Origin: Blastomyces gilchristii SLH14081
Lineage: Eukaryota > Ascomycota > Eurotiomycetes > Onygenales > Ajellomycetaceae
Assembly (NCBI RefSeq): GCF_000003855.2
Contig: NW_003101669.1
Span: 241,740 to 305,739, forward strand
DNA length: 64,000 nt
Reading direction: 5' to 3'
Shown: positions 47,710 to 59,891 of the stretch, one piece after another
Numbering within the stretch: the stretch's first letter is position 1
Layout of the letters: each line of letters begins with the position of its first letter
Program-made: the position numbers and the translations under genes
Notes under the pieces: model-generated
What the model was told of the DNA's origin: nothing
Seen by the model: only the letters and a program-made list of their open reading frames with translations
Database searches by the model: none

Positions 47710-50700
47710 CTATATCAACGTGTCCGCCCTCAAACCAGACCACGACCACGGCCACGCCCATGACACCCCCACCCCCACCCCCAAACTCAAACTAACCACC
47801 ACAACCGGCAATAGACTAACCACTTCCCCTAGACCCGCATAGCTCGGCTCAATCCGAAACCCAACCGCCTCAAACGCACCGCCCGCAAATAGCACCGCAA
47901 ACACATTGTACACCACCGCCCACGCGATGTTGAGCCGGATGCGCCGTGTCGCTTGCCGCGAGAGGTCTAGGAAGGTCAGCAGGCCGGCTAGGGAGCCGGA
48001 GAGGATGCCGACGTCGGCGGCGTCGGCGGCGATGTCGGTTGCGTTTGTCATGCAGATTCCTAGGTCGGCTTGGGAGAGGGCGGGGGCGTCATTGGTGCCG
48101 TCACCGATGAAGAGGACCTTTTCTTTCGGGGGGGAAGGGAGGGATCGGAGGCGGAAGAGAGAGGTGGTGGGGGTGGTGGAGGCAGAGAGGGAGAGGGTAG
48201 GTATCGGAGCCATCTGCAGCTTGCGGATGTATTCTGCTTTGCTTTCGGGTTGGCAGAGGCTGCGGACGTTGTCTGTGTCGAAGTTTAGGACTGTGGCGAC
48301 GGCGCGGACGGCGAGGGGGTTATCGCCTGAGAGTAGGTGGGTGGTTATGTTCATGCTATGTAGTCGTTTGAGGACGGCCACGGCTTCGGGGCGAATGGTG
48401 CTGGTGAGGCCAAAGACGGCGAGGAGGGTGTCGTTTTGTACCACGCAGAATGTGGTCAGGGATGCTTCGAGGAGGTCTTTGACTTTGGGGTGAGATTCGA
48501 CGCCGAGCCAGGAGGGGCTGCCGCCTTTTATTGTTGTGCCTTTGTCGGTGGTTATTTCGATGCCCTTGCCGATTACTATCTTGGAGTCTACTTCGGGAGG
48601 AAGGGTGCTGGTTGTTTGGGCGCCGTTGCCAGCTAGATATTGTGTGATTGCCAGGGAGACGGGATGGCGATTCCCCCTTGTAATCATCAATGCCACTCTG
48701 CTTATTTCCTGGCAGGTTTTACCTGATTCTTTGCAAAGAAGTGTTTCGCAAAGGACAGCCAGCTCGCCCGATGTCAAGGTTCCTGTTTTATCGAAAACAA
48801 CATGGCTGATGTTGCACCCAACTTCGAGAGCAGCTCCCGTCTTGAATAGGACGCCCTTTCTGGCTCCTACCGTGCTGGCAACAGTTAGAACCATTGGGAC
48901 TGCCAGTGCTAACGCACAAGGGCAGCTGATAGCTAGGATCGCAATGGCATGCGTAAGAGCGTTGACTGACGATTTTGCATCATCCCAATTCCTGACGAAG
49001 CGGTTGACAAGAACCCAAATGAGGAATGCAATACACGCAACAGCGAGGATTATGGGGGTCAGGTATGAGGCAGCTAAATCTGCTCTCTCTAGTGCCTTCG
49101 TTCTTGATGATGCCGCCGTAGAGACGAGCCGTCTGACGATGCTGAGGGTATTTTCTGACACGAGCCTCGTTACTCGGTAATTTATCTGGCCATTGATGAT
49201 AGTCGATCCTGCATAGACATATGCCTTCCTGGAACGAACAACTGGTTCATGTTCTCCAGTAATGTGCGACTCGTCTATTTCCGCGCTGCCGCTAACAACG
49301 ATACCATCAGTGACAATAATTTCGGAGGCCTTCCCTTGAATGATATCTCCGTAATGAAGGAGTGAGCTATCGACAGAATCGGGTTGGAAGTCGCCCGAGT
49401 CCAAAAAGGTGCTGGCACGGAAACTCTTATTGGTATTGGGGGACGCCTTTTTAACAAGACAGGCAGATTTTGGTTGTGATGTGCCTAGTTTGATAGCATT
49501 CTGAGCATTTCTCCTAACCCATGCAGCCATCAGTCTGCCTAAGAGAATCAAAGTGATCAGCAACGAGCTGGTCTCGAAAATAGGGTGACCCAGCACTGTC
49601 TTGTCTGTCGAAAATCGCATCTCGAACGCATATGATACCACAGAGTAAATATAAGCGCTCGTAATGGACAAGACAACCAGAACATCCATATCTATTTCCC
49701 TCCGGTATATCAACGACCGAAATGCATGCATATATATCGGGATTGCGAGAAGTTGTACGACGGTTGCAAGTGCAAAGGCCGAGGATATGAACGAGGTTTG
49801 TTTCGGGAAAGGGGCATATCTAGCAAATGGTGCCCATGCAAACACGAGCACTGGGATCGTAAACATTGCGGCCACCACAGTGCGCCCAACTAGCCAGTAC
49901 CAGTGTGAGTTTGCAATAGCGTGAGCAATACCTTCAGAGGAGCTGTCGGTAGCTAGTTCCGCATGGCCTCTGCTGGATGTTTTGGTGGAGGCATTTGCCG
50001 CATCAAGCATATCCCTGATCCCAGTAGTCTGGGGGTTATAGAAAACTTCATACGTCCCATCGCGAAGGGGTACGACATGGCTAACCCCATCTATCTGTTG
50101 GATGATGTCTAGGCCCTTTAAATCGAGATTTCTGATGTGGACGCGCTCTCCGGAGACATATGTGGCGGCAAGCCCTGTCCTAAGGATTGTGCATGTGAAG
50201 CCGGTGACTTTCTTGATTCTTGAGGTGATCTCTGCTGGATCACTAACTATGGACGAGTCGTATACCAGGTCTGCGCGGTTCAACATAAAGCTGGTACGCA
50301 CTTCGCTGACACCAGTGTACGAATTCAACAGATTCCGCAGTTTGGATTCGCATCCCGTACATGTCATCCCGAACACACCGAGTGAAAGAACATACACTTT
50401 GTCGACATTGCCCTTCTCGATATCAATTTCGGGAGTCGGCTTAGCAGTATTCGTCGTCGCGGCATCGACTTTGTCCGCTGAAGGTTTGGAGGAAATCAAG
50501 GTGGATTTGCAGCCATTTTGAAGAAGAAGACTTTGCTTGCGTTCGCGGCTCACTCTACAGCAAGATTTGTCGTCAGGAAACACGAGACGGCGGGGTACAC
50601 TGTAGAGGCATCTGTGGACGATGTTGCTGATGCGGGAAACGAAGGAAGCCTCCCCAGCTTTAACAGATCCAGAGAAGGTTGAGAAAACACTCTCCTCCCC

Positions 50701-51549
50701 CCTAGGTCCTTTATCTGAAAGATGTTCTGAAGCCATTCTCAAGTGTCTCGTACATGGCTTCCGCGCACGTTGGCGGCTGAGAATGTGGCCGAGACGTCGA
50801 GGCGGGAGCTCAGCGTTTTCGGGAAGGAGCATCGCGGAGTACCTCCTGCACTCTCTGGGCAGAGTAAGACTCTCCTCCCGATATTCTTCGCGCACACAAC
50901 AATTCTCTCCTAGCGGGAGGCTTGCGGTGTCTTCGCTATGCTGGTCGTCCATCGAACATAGACGTGTGGCGTACTCGACAAGACATTCGTCTGCATTCTC
51001 AAGTTAGCATGGATTTTGATCTTACTTGCATGGACAGAATGTTTTCAGCAGCAATTGCTTTCATATACCTAAAGAATCGCAGTCTCCACCTCCTCTGCAG
51101 CACGGATTCTCCTCAGCGATGGAGGGAGGGGGCACTTTTATTGAATAAGACGGCCAGACGGTAGCCCGCCCTGAGCAACACGACTCCAACCCATTCTCAA
51201 ATTCGGTTATCGGCGAGGATAGACGGCGAGGAGGTGGCGTTTTGAACCTGCAACATGTTCCCTCCTTCCTGCAGCAGGATATCCTTTTTCCCTTTCCTTT
51301 TTCGCTGTTGTCGGTAGCCTTCTCCTCACCAGGGTCGTCAATCACACCTTGCTCGCTGACGAGGGGCTCGTAACATAAGCCGCCCGGGGTAGGTGGGCGG
51401 GTCTTGTCTACACCATCTTCCTTATTCATAGACACTATAGAAACCCGAGGGCAATGCGATTCCTTATCGTCGGGTTTCTCGACAGATGGAGTCCGCGAGT
51501 AGACAGAGGAACTATCGTCTGGATCAATTCTTTCATCCGCAGCCGACAT
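47710..51549 (-). CDS. P1B-type heavy-metal (copper-type) transporting ATPase with Cys-rich N-terminus
   Basis: Two exons, 51069-51549 and 47710-50990, with a 78-bp intron, give 1253 residues from the chosen ATG. The N-terminus has many Cys pairs (ISCCRKEGTCC, LESCCSG, ENPCCRGGGDC, GENCCV, DKSCC). An HMA domain with GMTCTGC (368-374) follows, then the P-type core with ITGEHEP, ISCPCALALAVP, DKTGTLTSGE and GDGTNDAPALS. CPC is the Cu(I)/heavy-metal binding motif. The overall form recalls fungal CrpA/PcaA-like pumps, which export copper or cadmium; the metal is inferred. The in-frame sequence continues upstream of 51549 without a stop (including another CC) but begins at a possible AG acceptor near 51604, so an upstream coding exon is possible and the start is uncertain. 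Confidence 0.88.
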
Positions 51550-53526
51550 AGTTGTCGGTGTAGCTGTAACTGTAGCTGAACAACATGTACTTCGGGATTC
51601 CACACTGGCAAAATAAAAGAGTTTTGAAGGTAAAACTCCAGAGTTTGGGAGCTCTTTTGGGGAATGTATTTATTTATTTATATTATTCTATATAAATAAA
51701 TAGCTAGCTCAAGACGCGACGTGAAGTTTTGAAGCGCGTCAATATAATAAGTCCGAACTGTTGAGCTCATAGATCTCTTGCATTTTTTATTTTATTTTAT
51801 TTTTTGTATGAAAACAAACTTGCAAATGCACCTTCACACTAGTCTGGCTTTCGTGCAGCGAGCGGTTCATGCACGATCAACCAGGCTGGGCCGGAAACGG
51901 TCTGGGGTAAAGCGAGCTTTCTATCCGCTCTGACGGGAGTCATGGGAAAGGGATCAAGATCAAGAGTCATTGGCTTCATCTTCTTTCGTCCCGTCCTTTG
52001 GAGGAACATCCTTTAGCAGAACAGATGTGAATAGATAATGGAGGGCAGGACAGAGGTCAGAGCCGACCACACCCCCCCCGCCCCCCCGTTATACACACTT
52101 CTTGCGAGTGAGCTGGCGTCATTTGTGCTGCGCAGCGTGCAGGGCCACACTTCGCGGAACATTATTGCCGTTCGATTGCCACCAGACAGAGTACGAGACG
52201 TTGACTCGGGAAGTTTTCTTGACTGATCGCTACTGATATGCAGTTAGCTTAATGGTTTGTACGCATAGTAGAGTAGGTTAATGGCGTTAGCGAGATTGCT
52301 AGCCCACCAATGACAATACATATCCGTGACAAATATTTGTCTAAAATAGTGTAGCCACACATGTAACTAATATAACCCTGCTTGCTAGCTTCTCCGAGAA
52401 TAATGAAGAATCAACCATCCTGCAAATAGATCAAATAGTCAATGTGAGATCGTTAAACGCCGTCATGACATTCGAGATTCGCGTACCTTGTATAAAAATC
52501 AATGATGTAACCATCTCTCAAATCCGGCGCCCTGGGATATATTTATTTTAAATATCCCGCAGAAGCTACCATAACAACCCCGATGCGGTGCCTTGGAGTC
52601 AAGGGAAAAACGAAATAATTGGAAGCACGAAAATGGAAGAGGAAAAAGAACCTTTCAAACTGGCAAAAAATTCAATTAGCAACACGTTTGTCCCGCGTAA
52701 TGAAAAATCAATAACTTATCCCAGGACTAAACAAACCTCCCAACCGTGTCGTGCCTATGGAGTATTTGACGCGAAAACCTCAAGTCTTATCCTTCCAGCT
52801 GTCTGTTCTATGTACAATGTACATGTACAGTACATTGATAATAAATAAAAAGTGGGAGTTGTACGGAGTATTCCGTTCGCCAACTCCTCCGGTAAAAATT
52901 TCCATCTGCCTGGTTTTATAAATATGTATATACGGTATATGTATGGGATGGTGGTGTAGTTCTCGTTCGCCGCAACAGTCGTTCTCGGTAGCTATCCGCG
53001 AGCAACGGCTAAGCATAAGCCACCGCTGAGTATTGCATCAACTGGAACATGGGGAGAGGAGAGTAGATGAGTCCTGTTTGCGTTCCAGGTCCAATTGTGG
53101 CTCTGTCTCTCCGTCGTGTAAGTCATGGTCATACAAACGATGCATATTATAACTATATGATGATTGGCGATGGGCGGTCTCTCTGTATGTACTGTGCTAT
53201 TAGCAGTGAACCCAGGTATGTCTCAACCAGCCGCATCTAAAGAACCAGAGCACAGTAAATAAATAAGTAGAATTTATCCATTCCTTTCCTTTTAAAAGAG
53301 GAACTATTAAAATCCGAAACTCCCGACCTAGGGCATCCTCAAGTACCCAAATGACGCCAAAAAAAAAAAAAAGTGACAAAAATATACTGAGCATCCCGGG
53401 AAGGAAAATAAAAAAAATAAAATAAGGGAAAGAAAGCAAGAAAAGAAAGTAACTATGTTATTATTCTGTGAAGGGTTCCATGAATACAACTGTAATCCGC
53501 TTTCCAACAAGCGCGCTCGAACATGA
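51550..53526. other. Spacer between the metal ATPase and GH16 genes
   Basis: No gene recognised. The left part is the ATPase promoter, with TTTATT and TATAAATAAATA repeats. TACATGTACA (52,820) and TACGGAGTA (52,862) lie close together. A minus-strand 45-codon frame (about 51,860-52,000, starting MKPMTLDLDPFPM) has no known family. Confidence 0.45.
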
Positions 53527-54900
53527 TCAATAATAATAATCCCACAGGATCTCTGGCACGCCGACGGTTTCCACATCATCAATCCGACACCCGACCAGGC
53601 ATTGCTGACCGTTCTCAGTCGTTCCGTCATCACCATCGAAGCCATCGTACTCATATTCAAGTTTCCCACGGCGTGGCTTTAACCCATCTCCAGCCATGTC
53701 TTCCAAAGTCCGTTTGGGATGGCTATTTCCAGAAATTCCAGAGTGGACGGTAGGGCGAGTTCGGTTGAACGAATCGTAAATTTCAACATCCATGTCCGAG
53801 ATGTTGTAAGCAACTTCGATCCATTCGATCCCCATCAACGCAGTCGAACCCATTGTCATATTCCCAGACCATTCGCCACCATCACTCCACAGATTGAGGA
53901 CAAGCATACTCGGCTTATCGGGAACATGGTAATCGTTCTCAGCTTGAAGTTTGTTATTGAGATACCATCGCGACATGTTTGGAAACCAGTCAAGGCGGTG
54001 AGTTGCCCAGCTTGTCCAAGGGACAGGCAACTCAACAATCGTGGCAGCCCCCGGTATCTCCAGGTCAGTTAAAGGATCCCAATCTGGTTGGTTGGCATAG
54101 TGGATGAGCGTGTGCGGATCAGCTGTTAATATTTCGATGTCTGATTCAACACTGGCAGAGTGATACGTGAAAATTCCAGCCACGGCTCCGGTGGGCGGCA
54201 GACGTAGACGGAAATTAGCTGGATTCAGTTCTGAACGGTTACGGCCTTGTCTTAATATCCCGTCCTCGTCAAGCACAGATTCGTGATCCTGTCCGCCCCA
54301 ATAGCTATCTCCATCTTCATGCTCGTCAACATCCTCTAGGTGTCCATCTTGACCAGCATGAAGGCGGAGCCGAACGCGAAAAGAACAATGAAAGTAATCG
54401 TGAGAGTATGTTTCGATCTCCGCTGTCGATGAATGGTCATGTAATCTCTGGGTGCGAAGGGCTATATATGTCGTGTCGCTCGCATCATTGGTTGTATCTT
54501 CGAGGACGAAAACATTTTCATAACTGTTGCGTATAGGGATCGGGAAAAGAAAGGACCCAGCTCTACTCCAGTCTTGGATCACCCAGTCGTCTAAGAAGCC
54601 TGTTTCTTCAAGAGTCATGTGGGATTCCTTTCTTGAATTGGAAGTCCTGTTTCGGGCTGGCTTAGCTGTCGTGGAGTTCGGCTGCCAGGTTTTCTCTGGA
54701 ACAACAGATCGGAAATCGTAGAACTTGTAGTTCTGAAAATAACCGGGCTCGGCGCCTGAAACCACATAGCATTCACACCGGTCTGCAGGGTTATTAGGAG
54801 AATCACTTCCGTCATCGGTTGACTCCCGTGGGACCACTTTTTTCGCGCCAGCCTTGAACCATAGAACGGTAAAAAATGCAAAACACGGGAAATATTTCAT
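53527..54900 (-). CDS. Secreted GH16-type (concanavalin A-like) glucanase family protein
   Basis: A single exon of 457 codons. The chosen ATG gives a signal peptide (MKYFPCFAFFTVLWFKAGA); the frame upstream lacks an ATG. The body contains YHSASVESDIEILT at about 246-259 with ESDIE, the ExDxE catalytic signature of family 16 glycoside hydrolases. Also present are WTSWATHRLDWFP, RWYLNNKLQ and LVLNLWSDGGEWSG, as in fungal GH16 proteins acting on beta-glucan or as wall transglycosylases. Several N-glycosylation sites (NRTS, NMTM, NIS, NRT) fit secretion. The C-terminal region has an acidic Asp/Gly stretch and a Cys pair (QQCLVGC). Substrate unknown. Confidence 0.82.
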   Translation of the reverse strand: MKYFPCFAFFTVLWFKAGAKKVVPRESTDDGSDSPNNPADRCECYVVSGAEPGYFQNYKFYDFRSVVPEKTWQPNSTTAKPARNRTSNSRKESHMTLEETGFLDDWVIQDWSRAGSFLFPIPIRNSYENVFVLEDTTNDASDTTYIALRTQRLHDHSSTAEIETYSHDYFHCSFRVRLRLHAGQDGHLEDVDEHEDGDSYWGGQDHESVLDEDGILRQGRNRSELNPANFRLRLPPTGAVAGIFTYHSASVESDIEILTADPHTLIHYANQPDWDPLTDLEIPGAATIVELPVPWTSWATHRLDWFPNMSRWYLNNKLQAENDYHVPDKPSMLVLNLWSDGGEWSGNMTMGSTALMGIEWIEVAYNISDMDVEIYDSFNRTRPTVHSGISGNSHPKRTLEDMAGDGLKPRRGKLEYEYDGFDGDDGTTENGQQCLVGCRIDDVETVGVPEILWDYYY

Positions 54901-57900
54901 AATGACGTACAGGAGAAGTTCTCGATAGCATGATAGAATAAAACTGAAACGCACCGTTGAGCCGCCTCAGCCAACGCGACATGCTGGGAGCAATCTTCGA
55001 CATAGCCGCATCGTTTCTCAGTAAATAAATGGCTGCTCGATTCTGAGGAAAGTGCGATGCTGGCAAGAACGAGACGAAACGGGGAAGGCACTAGATGTTA
55101 GACAGCAATATACAGCAGTAATATCAACCTAACTGTCTCTTCTCTGGTGAGCGTCCCTCCCGAAGAGCATTTGCTCGGATAAAAAACATAAACTGGCGTC
55201 ATAAAGTCATCCTGCCGTTCCTAGGTGATAGGGGTGATAGGGCTTCCGCTAGAGTTTAAAAATTCCCATACCCTCAAAACTCTTCATTTTGAAGAGAAAG
55301 ACGCAATGGAAAATAGAGATGAAGCAAGTCATTGAGCTCGTCCATGCCCACCAAGGAGACAAATGCTTTCCCCTTTCCCCTTCATATTAGCCAACCCAAG
55401 ATAGGTACACTGGATATTCTGGCAACTGCCACCTGAGGTCACCATTTTTCAGACATCAAGAGAATAAATATTCCCCAGCTATTAGTCACCTGGAGGACTC
55501 AGCAGGGGTGAACATGTTGTTGTGAGTTGTGATATATCCACGGTAGAAATGCATACTCAACAGCACAAGCTGGCTGACTTCCAAACTGGATGAAGCACCA
55601 GGGTTAACGGGTTTATCCACTCCGTAACCATAAACCTGCCAATGGGTCTGACCCAGGTCAAACAAGCTGGGCGATGAGATCTAGAAGAGATATCTCCCTC
55701 CCTCTCTACTCTGTAGTGTCTAATGGGAAATTATGGGATCACAGTTAAGGTACTCCGTATTGTATGGAGAGGGAGGCAGTTAGCCAAGACATATCACGGG
55801 AACGCCAAGATATCGGAACATTAATTATCCGAGTGCTGCCTGGAGACCACATAGTCCATTTTAGGAAAAGCGTCGTCTTTCGCCGACTCCCCTTTTATCT
55901 CAACCCTCGTCCTTTGGCGGTTGGCAACTATTTTTTATATAGAATCTTCTGGCGCTGCATGTTCAAAGACTCTGTTTCGGATCAGAAAGACACCCGGAGA
56001 ATCGGAGAGAAGCTTTGCGCGTTACTCATAGGGCGTATCTGCTGTATGACTTTGCAGCCGTCTCGACTATCCATTGCCGTTTATATATACGCCCCCTTTC
56101 ATGAACTGAACCATTCCAGACCAGTTGTATAAACTATCCTGTCTGTGTTTCCTTCTTTTCCTCATACTATAGTGGTTGTTGAGCTGTGCTAAGAGAGTTG
56201 TCCAAATTTTCACGACAGCTACATTCAGCGCTCAATTTACATACCTTCACGCCATCATGTTTGGAAAGATGATATGATTGTTCTACTAGCATATCTATAA
56301 GCAAAAGACAGTTTTATTTTGAGAGTCATCGGCTTTGTGAGATTTGTACATGCATGTTGTTCGCATGATCCACAGCCGCTCCCTTGCCCGAATGCTAGTT
56401 TTGGGTTGGACATGAAGAGTTCATGCTCAGTTTCCGCAGGACATATCTGCTAGCACGGCCCCGGGCTTCTTTGCTGATATCAATGCGAAGGGCCCCATTT
56501 CCGTGATAGGGGCTCTGTTACATACCCTCAAAACCGGAGGCCCAAATCGCAGTCTCTTTAAACTGCCCCAGACAGTTTTAAGGCCAACCAGTCCAGGAAT
56601 CCATTTGCCAATGACTGCTTAGAGGCGTCAAGCGGTGTTGTGAAAGCGTAAGTGCGTTAGGCGACCCGAGCCAAAGGGTCAGTCCAATCATCTGGAATCC
56701 GAGGATCCGCGTTTCGATGACGAATGTAACGTCCCTCTCGAGCATGATAGGCGGATGGCGCACTGCAAGTTGAAAACGACCCCAGTGCCAGACGGGAAAG
56801 AACGGCTGTGTCCCAACAGTGTGATGAGTGGTATCATTACCCCTTCCCCTTGGACAACTTTTGAAAATAACCCTATGGACCGCGGATCTTTCATTCCCTA
56901 TGACTCCCATGGCCGATTTTATTTTGCCAAAAATCCAATGAATACCGCGGTTGCCTGCAAACAGGCCGATTGTCTATCTATTTCCAATTTCCCGCTCAGC
57001 ATATGATGAGAGGCAACAACGAAGTGCTCGCGCTCTTAGCAAGACTCAGCTCTGTAATTATGAGTGGTCATCAATAATGCCTCTCCCAACGTCCCATAAT
57101 CAAGTGACTTGACTTGACTTTGTGTTGGGGGTCCCGCGGTTGATCGGCCCTTCTACCAGCAGTGCGCTGGTGGTGATTGAGCTCTTTTGCCCCAGTAGTC
57201 TACACTTTGATTGGACTCCATGACAAGATTGCTGACTGTTATTTGCAAAGGTGAGTCATGTGATATGGTCATCCCTGCTGGGCCGGGCGTTCAAACCTCC
57301 AATTTTCCGTTGATGGGATGTTTGGCTGATAATTGCGAAGCAGCCCGATCAGCTAGCGTGATACAGTGGCGGTACACTGGTTTGTTGTATTGCACTAATA
57401 CAGGCTCCATGCAGGCGCCAACGCATACAGCCATTTTCGCGTTGGGTTCCATTTGTAATGTCACATTGCCCAATAAAGTCAATACACTAGGCTGCAAGTC
57501 GCTGCAAGGCCCTTGATCCTGGACATGGCTAGCTTGTTTGAGCATAGATTGACGCCCACCGCCTGCTGATGCAAACCAACAAATGCATTCCTTTCCATCG
57601 CAGCCGAGCACATCCACTTCAGCCTGCGCCCCTCCTCGTGTTCCTCTCTCTCCTCTGCCACGGGAAGATTATTGTTTCTTCCCAAGTTTTCCGGAAGCAT
57701 TCGCTGTTTGGAAGAATTTTCTTCGTGCTCTAATTATCTTATTAAAAGATAATTATTTCGGATTCTAAAATTTCCTCTTTTTTCTAATTTTTCTACGTTT
57801 ATTTTGCTGTGAAATCCGGCTCACTTGTCCTTTTCTGCCTTTGTTCTTCTTATGGGACTTTCGTAATACCGCTAGTGGTACGAAAGATATTTCAGGCGAC

Positions 57901-58268
57901 ACCAAGACTGCGCCAGCAGTCTTGGTATCAGCAGATATTGCCGTTTCAAGTTTAGTGTCTTTACATAGATCAAGCTGATGCATAATTCTTGCTGCGGCCC
58001 AGAGTTGAAACCGGTCTTGGGATGCCAACTTTGCCCATGAGCCCAGAATTCCCATCTTTCTCCCCCTTTTGTCGCCATCTTCCATCTTTGTTCGTCGCCT
58101 CTTTCCCTCTCTCTCCACTTTCAATCGTCCACTCTGTTACCATATCACAAAGTTTCCAACACGACTCATGCTCATATAAACGAAAATACAAATTCAAAAT
58201 GGCGACCCTCAAAGCGTACATTATTATATAGGGTGCCACCCCATTCTACTTGCCCTTCTCTTGTCTTC
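54901..58268. other. Long spacer without a convincing gene
   Basis: 3.4 kb. Plus-strand frames at 55,764-56,132, 56,755-57,006 and 57,211-57,516 have ordinary composition and some Cys residues, but no signal, repeat or family that I recognise and no clear splicing between them. TACTCCGTA lies at 55,751. The last part (after 57,600) is the pyrimidine-rich leader of the coiled-coil gene, with two short upstream ORFs. Confidence 0.4.
58199..58231 (+). other. Upstream ORF of ten codons in the coiled-coil gene leader
   Basis: ATGGCGACC to TAG, ending 37 bp before the main ATG, in a good initiation context (AAAATGG). A three-codon ORF precedes it at 58168-58179. They could limit translation of the main frame, if they are transcribed. 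Confidence 0.35.
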
Positions 58269-59891
58269 ATGATGAGCGCGGTTGAAAGGGGCCTTATGAG
58301 GGCTTCCAGTATGACGACCAGTCCGAGATTATCTACTAAGCGAGAATCGACACCACCCTCCGTCGTCTCCGATCCAGCACTCCTCCATATCCATGATCGT
58401 TTACATCAACTAGATGCCAAAGTAATCGAACTCCGTTCCTCTATCTTGACCCCCGATGAATATGTCGACCGACGAAACCGCCAGGATGAGTTCATCCGGC
58501 GAGAGTTCGACGGGCAACGCCAGGTTTGCAGCCGTATTGAGCTGAACGTTGGAAGAACGAAAAGTGACGTTACCCAACTGAAGGATGGGTTAACGCAGTT
58601 GAAGTCAGAAATGCTACAGCTAAGAACTCATGTCACCCAACTTGGCTCGAAGGAAGCATTTCTCCAGAGTGATATCACCCAACTCCAAAGTGATGTCAAC
58701 CAACTTCAACTCGATGTCCAAAAACTACATGCCGATGTTTGCGCTACCCGTACCGATCTCAGCCAAATCCAGTCTATCGTAAGCCAGCTTCGCATCGATT
58801 TAATGACTCTGCGGAGAGAGACATCCCAAAACTTCGGGCTGGTTTTCTCTCGATTCTCGGCGATGGAATCGCGGATGAAACACATGGAACGCACCAGGTT
58901 CAACTCTCTCGCCCAGACGATACATGCCCCTATAACGCCAGTCCCTCTTGTCGAAGATGACGGTTCCGTTCGCTGGCCCGAATATTTCCCCCCAACAGTT
59001 TGGAAATTTTGGTGTTTGAAGAAAAGAAACAGGGGTGAGTGCATAGACATGGAATAGGGTTAAAGGGGTACTGTGCTGTGGCTTGCCGCCATACTAATCT
59101 ATGAATTTCTAGTCCATCGACTCGTCGAGCTTGCCGATTTTTACGAGCTGGAAGGATACCAGTATTGGGGTCGTATGCCTCATGCCCATGATGCTACTTT
59201 CGCCACAGATGGCAATATGAGCGACTCGAGCGATTCGAGCGACCTGCCATCAGACCTCACCCGCGCAGAAGCAGCCCGAGAATATCCAGAAGCTTGCCAT
59301 CAGGCGTTAGCCGCCACTCTCGGTCTGGTCTATTACAAGATCCGAAACGAAGTCGGCGAAGGTCCTCTGGGACATCACGTTCCAGCGGCCCACAAACGTC
59401 TGCAGGACGAAGTTGGATCGATCAATTCTTCATCAAGACAAAAACCAGCCAAACTCTCCCGTCGCTCTAATGAGAGCTCACCGACCAACTTACGCATCCA
59501 CACCGGTGCCGCCCTCGATGCGAAGTCCATCGTTTCTGAGGGACTGGATAAGCTAGGTTGGAATGTTCACGCGTCACAGATGTCCGATGACACGATGAGT
59601 AAACTGAAGGGAATCGTATCCGATGAAGTCAACACCATCCTGCTCCACGCATTGGAACGCGGCCGGATTCGGCTGAAACCCAATGCCTTCGAACGTCACC
59701 AACAATCGCCCACAAACTCTTCCAGACTTAGCATTCGTGCCAGGCCCAACTTCGATGAATTTGCAGCACCACATGACGATGATATGGCTACTATTGCCAA
59801 CACTATTCCAACCGAAATCATTTCGCCTCGATCTTCCGGGGAGGATGGACGTTGGATTCCAGGGAAGATGTCGGAAACGCCCAGTCCCTAG
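58269..59891 (+). CDS. Coiled-coil protein of unknown function
   Basis: Two exons, 58269-59034 and 59113-59891, give 514 residues. After a Ser/Thr-rich start, residues about 50-225 form a long coiled coil of repeated seven-residue units built on TQL/QLQ (DVTQLKDGLTQLKSEMLQL; SDITQLQSDVNQLQLDV). The region WPEYFPPTVWKFWCLK and the exon 2 start VHRLVELADFYELEGYQYWG form a conserved-looking globular patch after the coil. The rest is Ser-rich with an acidic segment. Start chosen at the first true ATG pair; the open frame extends 12 codons upstream to a GTG. The repeated TQL coil resembles structural or cytoskeletal linkers. I do not recognise the family. Confidence 0.72.

Noticed and set aside
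53856..54721. Antisense frames within the GH16 gene
   Set aside because: Shadows of the real coding frame; no independent features.
56578..57700. Opposing frames of about 70-110 codons on both strands
   Set aside because: Ordinary-composition frames of this size are expected by chance; no splice-linked model or motif was found.
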